Assembly: GCA_021813195.1 (NCBI GenBank)
Contig: JAKALI010000232.1
Coordinates: forward strand, 1 to 6,671
DNA length: 6,671 nt
From: Pseudomonadota bacterium
GTDB taxonomy: Bacteria; Pseudomonadota; Alphaproteobacteria; Rhizobiales; Hyphomicrobiaceae
Direction of reading: 5' to 3'
This document shows, in pieces, positions 5,950 through 6,671 of the stretch. The notes under the pieces are model-generated. The model was not told where the DNA came from and did not search any database. It saw nothing but the letters and a program-made list of their open reading frames with translations. Numbering within the stretch: position 1 is the first letter of the stretch; every line of letters starts with the position of its first letter. A program made the translations under genes and the position numbers.

Positions 5950-6006
5950 TGTGTGTGGGCAGAGCCTGCCGGCCCGCCTCCGCCAAACCAACGACACACA
6001 CACACA
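5950..6006 (+). repeat. GT/CA dinucleotide arms around a small hairpin
   Basis: TGTGTGTG (5950-5957) can pair with the alternating AC run at 5994-6006 in more than one register. Inside lies the perfect hairpin GGCAG-AGC-CTGCC (5958-5970). The AC run ends 11 bases before the permease ribosome site (6017-6025). Dinucleotide runs are prone to slippage, so length may vary between strains. Confidence 0.4.
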
Positions 6007-6036
6007 GCGAACAAGTAAAGGGGAGCGCCCGCACGC

Positions 6037-6671
6037 ATGGAACTCGTACTCCAGACCGTGCTCAATGCGACCTATGCAGCGAGTTACATGGCGCTCATTT
6101 CGGTCGGACTAGTCTTGATTTTCGGCGTGATGGGCGTCATCAATTTCGCGCATGGCGAACTCTACATGATGGGGGCCTATGCGGTCGTTTTTCTCTACGC
6201 CCAGCAGGCCTATCCGTTCTTCGTGGCGGTCGCCGCCGGGTTGGTCTTCGTCGGCCTGCTCGGATTGTTGATGGAACGCGCCCTGTTCCGCCCGCTACGC
6301 GATAATCCCTTGGGCGGACTGATCGCTTCCATTGGTTTCCTGCTGATCCTGCAAACATTAGCCGTTCTCGGTTTCGGGCGTCGCATGGGACACGTACCCG
6401 CTCCGTCGCGCGAAACGCTTGAGATCTATCCCGGTGTGCAGTTTCCCGTGCAGCGAATTTACGTCGTCGTCGCTGCCATCCTGCTGCTGGGTGCGCTCTG
6501 GGCTTTTTTGCGCCACACGCGTTTCGGATGGGCCCTGCGCGCGTGTGCCCAGGATGCGGAAGCTGCAGCCCTGCAAGGTATCTCGCTCAATCAAACGGCG
6601 CGGATCGCGATGTTCATTGGCGCCGCACTCGCTGGCGTGGCTGGCGCACTTACCGCACCGCTCGTCAACCC
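6037..6671 (+). CDS. livH: LivH-type ABC transporter permease (HAAT family), N-terminal part
   Basis: Partial gene from the ATG at 6037 to the right edge; 211 of the usual roughly 290 residues are visible. It is an inner-membrane permease subunit that forms the channel with a LivM-type partner and is driven by LivG/LivF-type ATPases, expected beyond the window. Hydrophobic segments are at about 10-35, 44-54, 60-80, 93-113 and 140-158, with another beginning at about 190. The block INFAHGELYMMGAY (35-48) is the strongly conserved LivH signature. The cytoplasmic loop RACAQDAEAAALQGI (168-182) is the family's ATPase-contact region. The ribosome site AAAGGGGAG (6017-6025) lies 11 bases upstream. 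It follows the binding-protein gene on the same strand, so both belong to one transporter. The substrate class (branched-chain amino acid, urea, amide or amine derivative) is not determined by this subunit. Confidence 0.95.
   Translation, partial: MELVLQTVLNATYAASYMALISVGLVLIFGVMGVINFAHGELYMMGAYAVVFLYAQQAYPFFVAVAAGLVFVGLLGLLMERALFRPLRDNPLGGLIASIGFLLILQTLAVLGFGRRMGHVPAPSRETLEIYPGVQFPVQRIYVVVAAILLLGALWAFLRHTRFGWALRACAQDAEAAALQGISLNQTARIAMFIGAALAGVAGALTAPLVN

Larger units (their letters stand above)
5847..6036 (+). other. Binding protein-permease intergenic region with RNA structure
   Basis: A 190-base non-coding gap, long for genes of one transporter operon. It carries the stem-loop at 5869-5919, a pseudoknot-like pairing to 5924-5930, a GT/CA stem (5950-6006), and the permease ribosome site AAAGGGGAG (6017-6025). 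Structured gaps after binding-protein genes are known to protect the upstream mRNA or damp read-through, so that binding protein exceeds permease. No U-run typical of an intrinsic terminator is present. Confidence 0.5.

Noticed and set aside
4623..6065. 480-codon open frame on the minus strand opposite the binding-protein gene
   Set aside because: It lies antisense to a clearly recognised gene and its product resembles no family I know; long antisense frames are common in GC-rich DNA.

Overview
The window looks like a chromosomal piece of a GC-rich proteobacterium, most likely an alphaproteobacterium of the Rhizobiales type. This is inferred from the gene families (a GlxB/MgsA-type amidotransferase beside a GlnT/GmaS-type glutamine synthetase, and a Tat-exported branched-chain-amino-acid-type binding protein) and from codon use, not from a marker gene. 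It holds two divergent gene sets that meet in a 337-base intergenic region (4205-4541).

Leftward (minus strand), in transcription order: a 240-residue TPR-like protein of unknown function (3482-4204); a single-chain FAD-dependent oxidoreductase of the DAO/sarcosine oxidase beta family (1971-3317); a 492-residue glutamine synthetase family ligase (363-1841); and the first 72 residues of a class II glutamine amidotransferase (1-217) that runs off the left edge. Rightward (plus strand): a Tat-exported periplasmic substrate-binding protein of the HAAT family (4542-5846) and the first 211 residues of its LivH-type permease (6037-6671), which runs off the right edge.

The minus-strand enzymes match the logic of the indirect (N-methylglutamate-type) amine pathway. 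A glutamine synthetase homologue glutamylates an amine. A GlxB/MgsA amidotransferase, with glutamate synthase-like partners expected beyond the left edge, turns the gamma-glutamylamide into an N-alkylglutamate. A flavoprotein then oxidises this to release glutamate and an aldehyde. The transporter facing them would bring in the amine, amide or N-substituted amino acid. The substrate cannot be read from the sequence. The ligase has lost the canonical ammonium-site aspartate (Tyr68 in its place), which supports a substrate other than ammonia. A single-subunit oxidoreductase instead of a four-subunit MgdABCD-type enzyme makes this a variant of the known pathway. A PuuA/PuuB-like polyamine route is the main alternative.

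The non-coding stretches are rich in structure. The promoter region of the oxidoreductase gene has a 16-base perfect palindrome and helically phased TTGGT repeats. The divergent region holds several inverted repeats and tandem hairpins in the binding-protein leader. The binding-protein/permease gap holds a long stem-loop with a pseudoknot-like pairing and a GT/CA stem. The ligase/amidotransferase gap holds an 8-bp stem-loop. No tRNA, rRNA, CRISPR or insertion sequence was seen.
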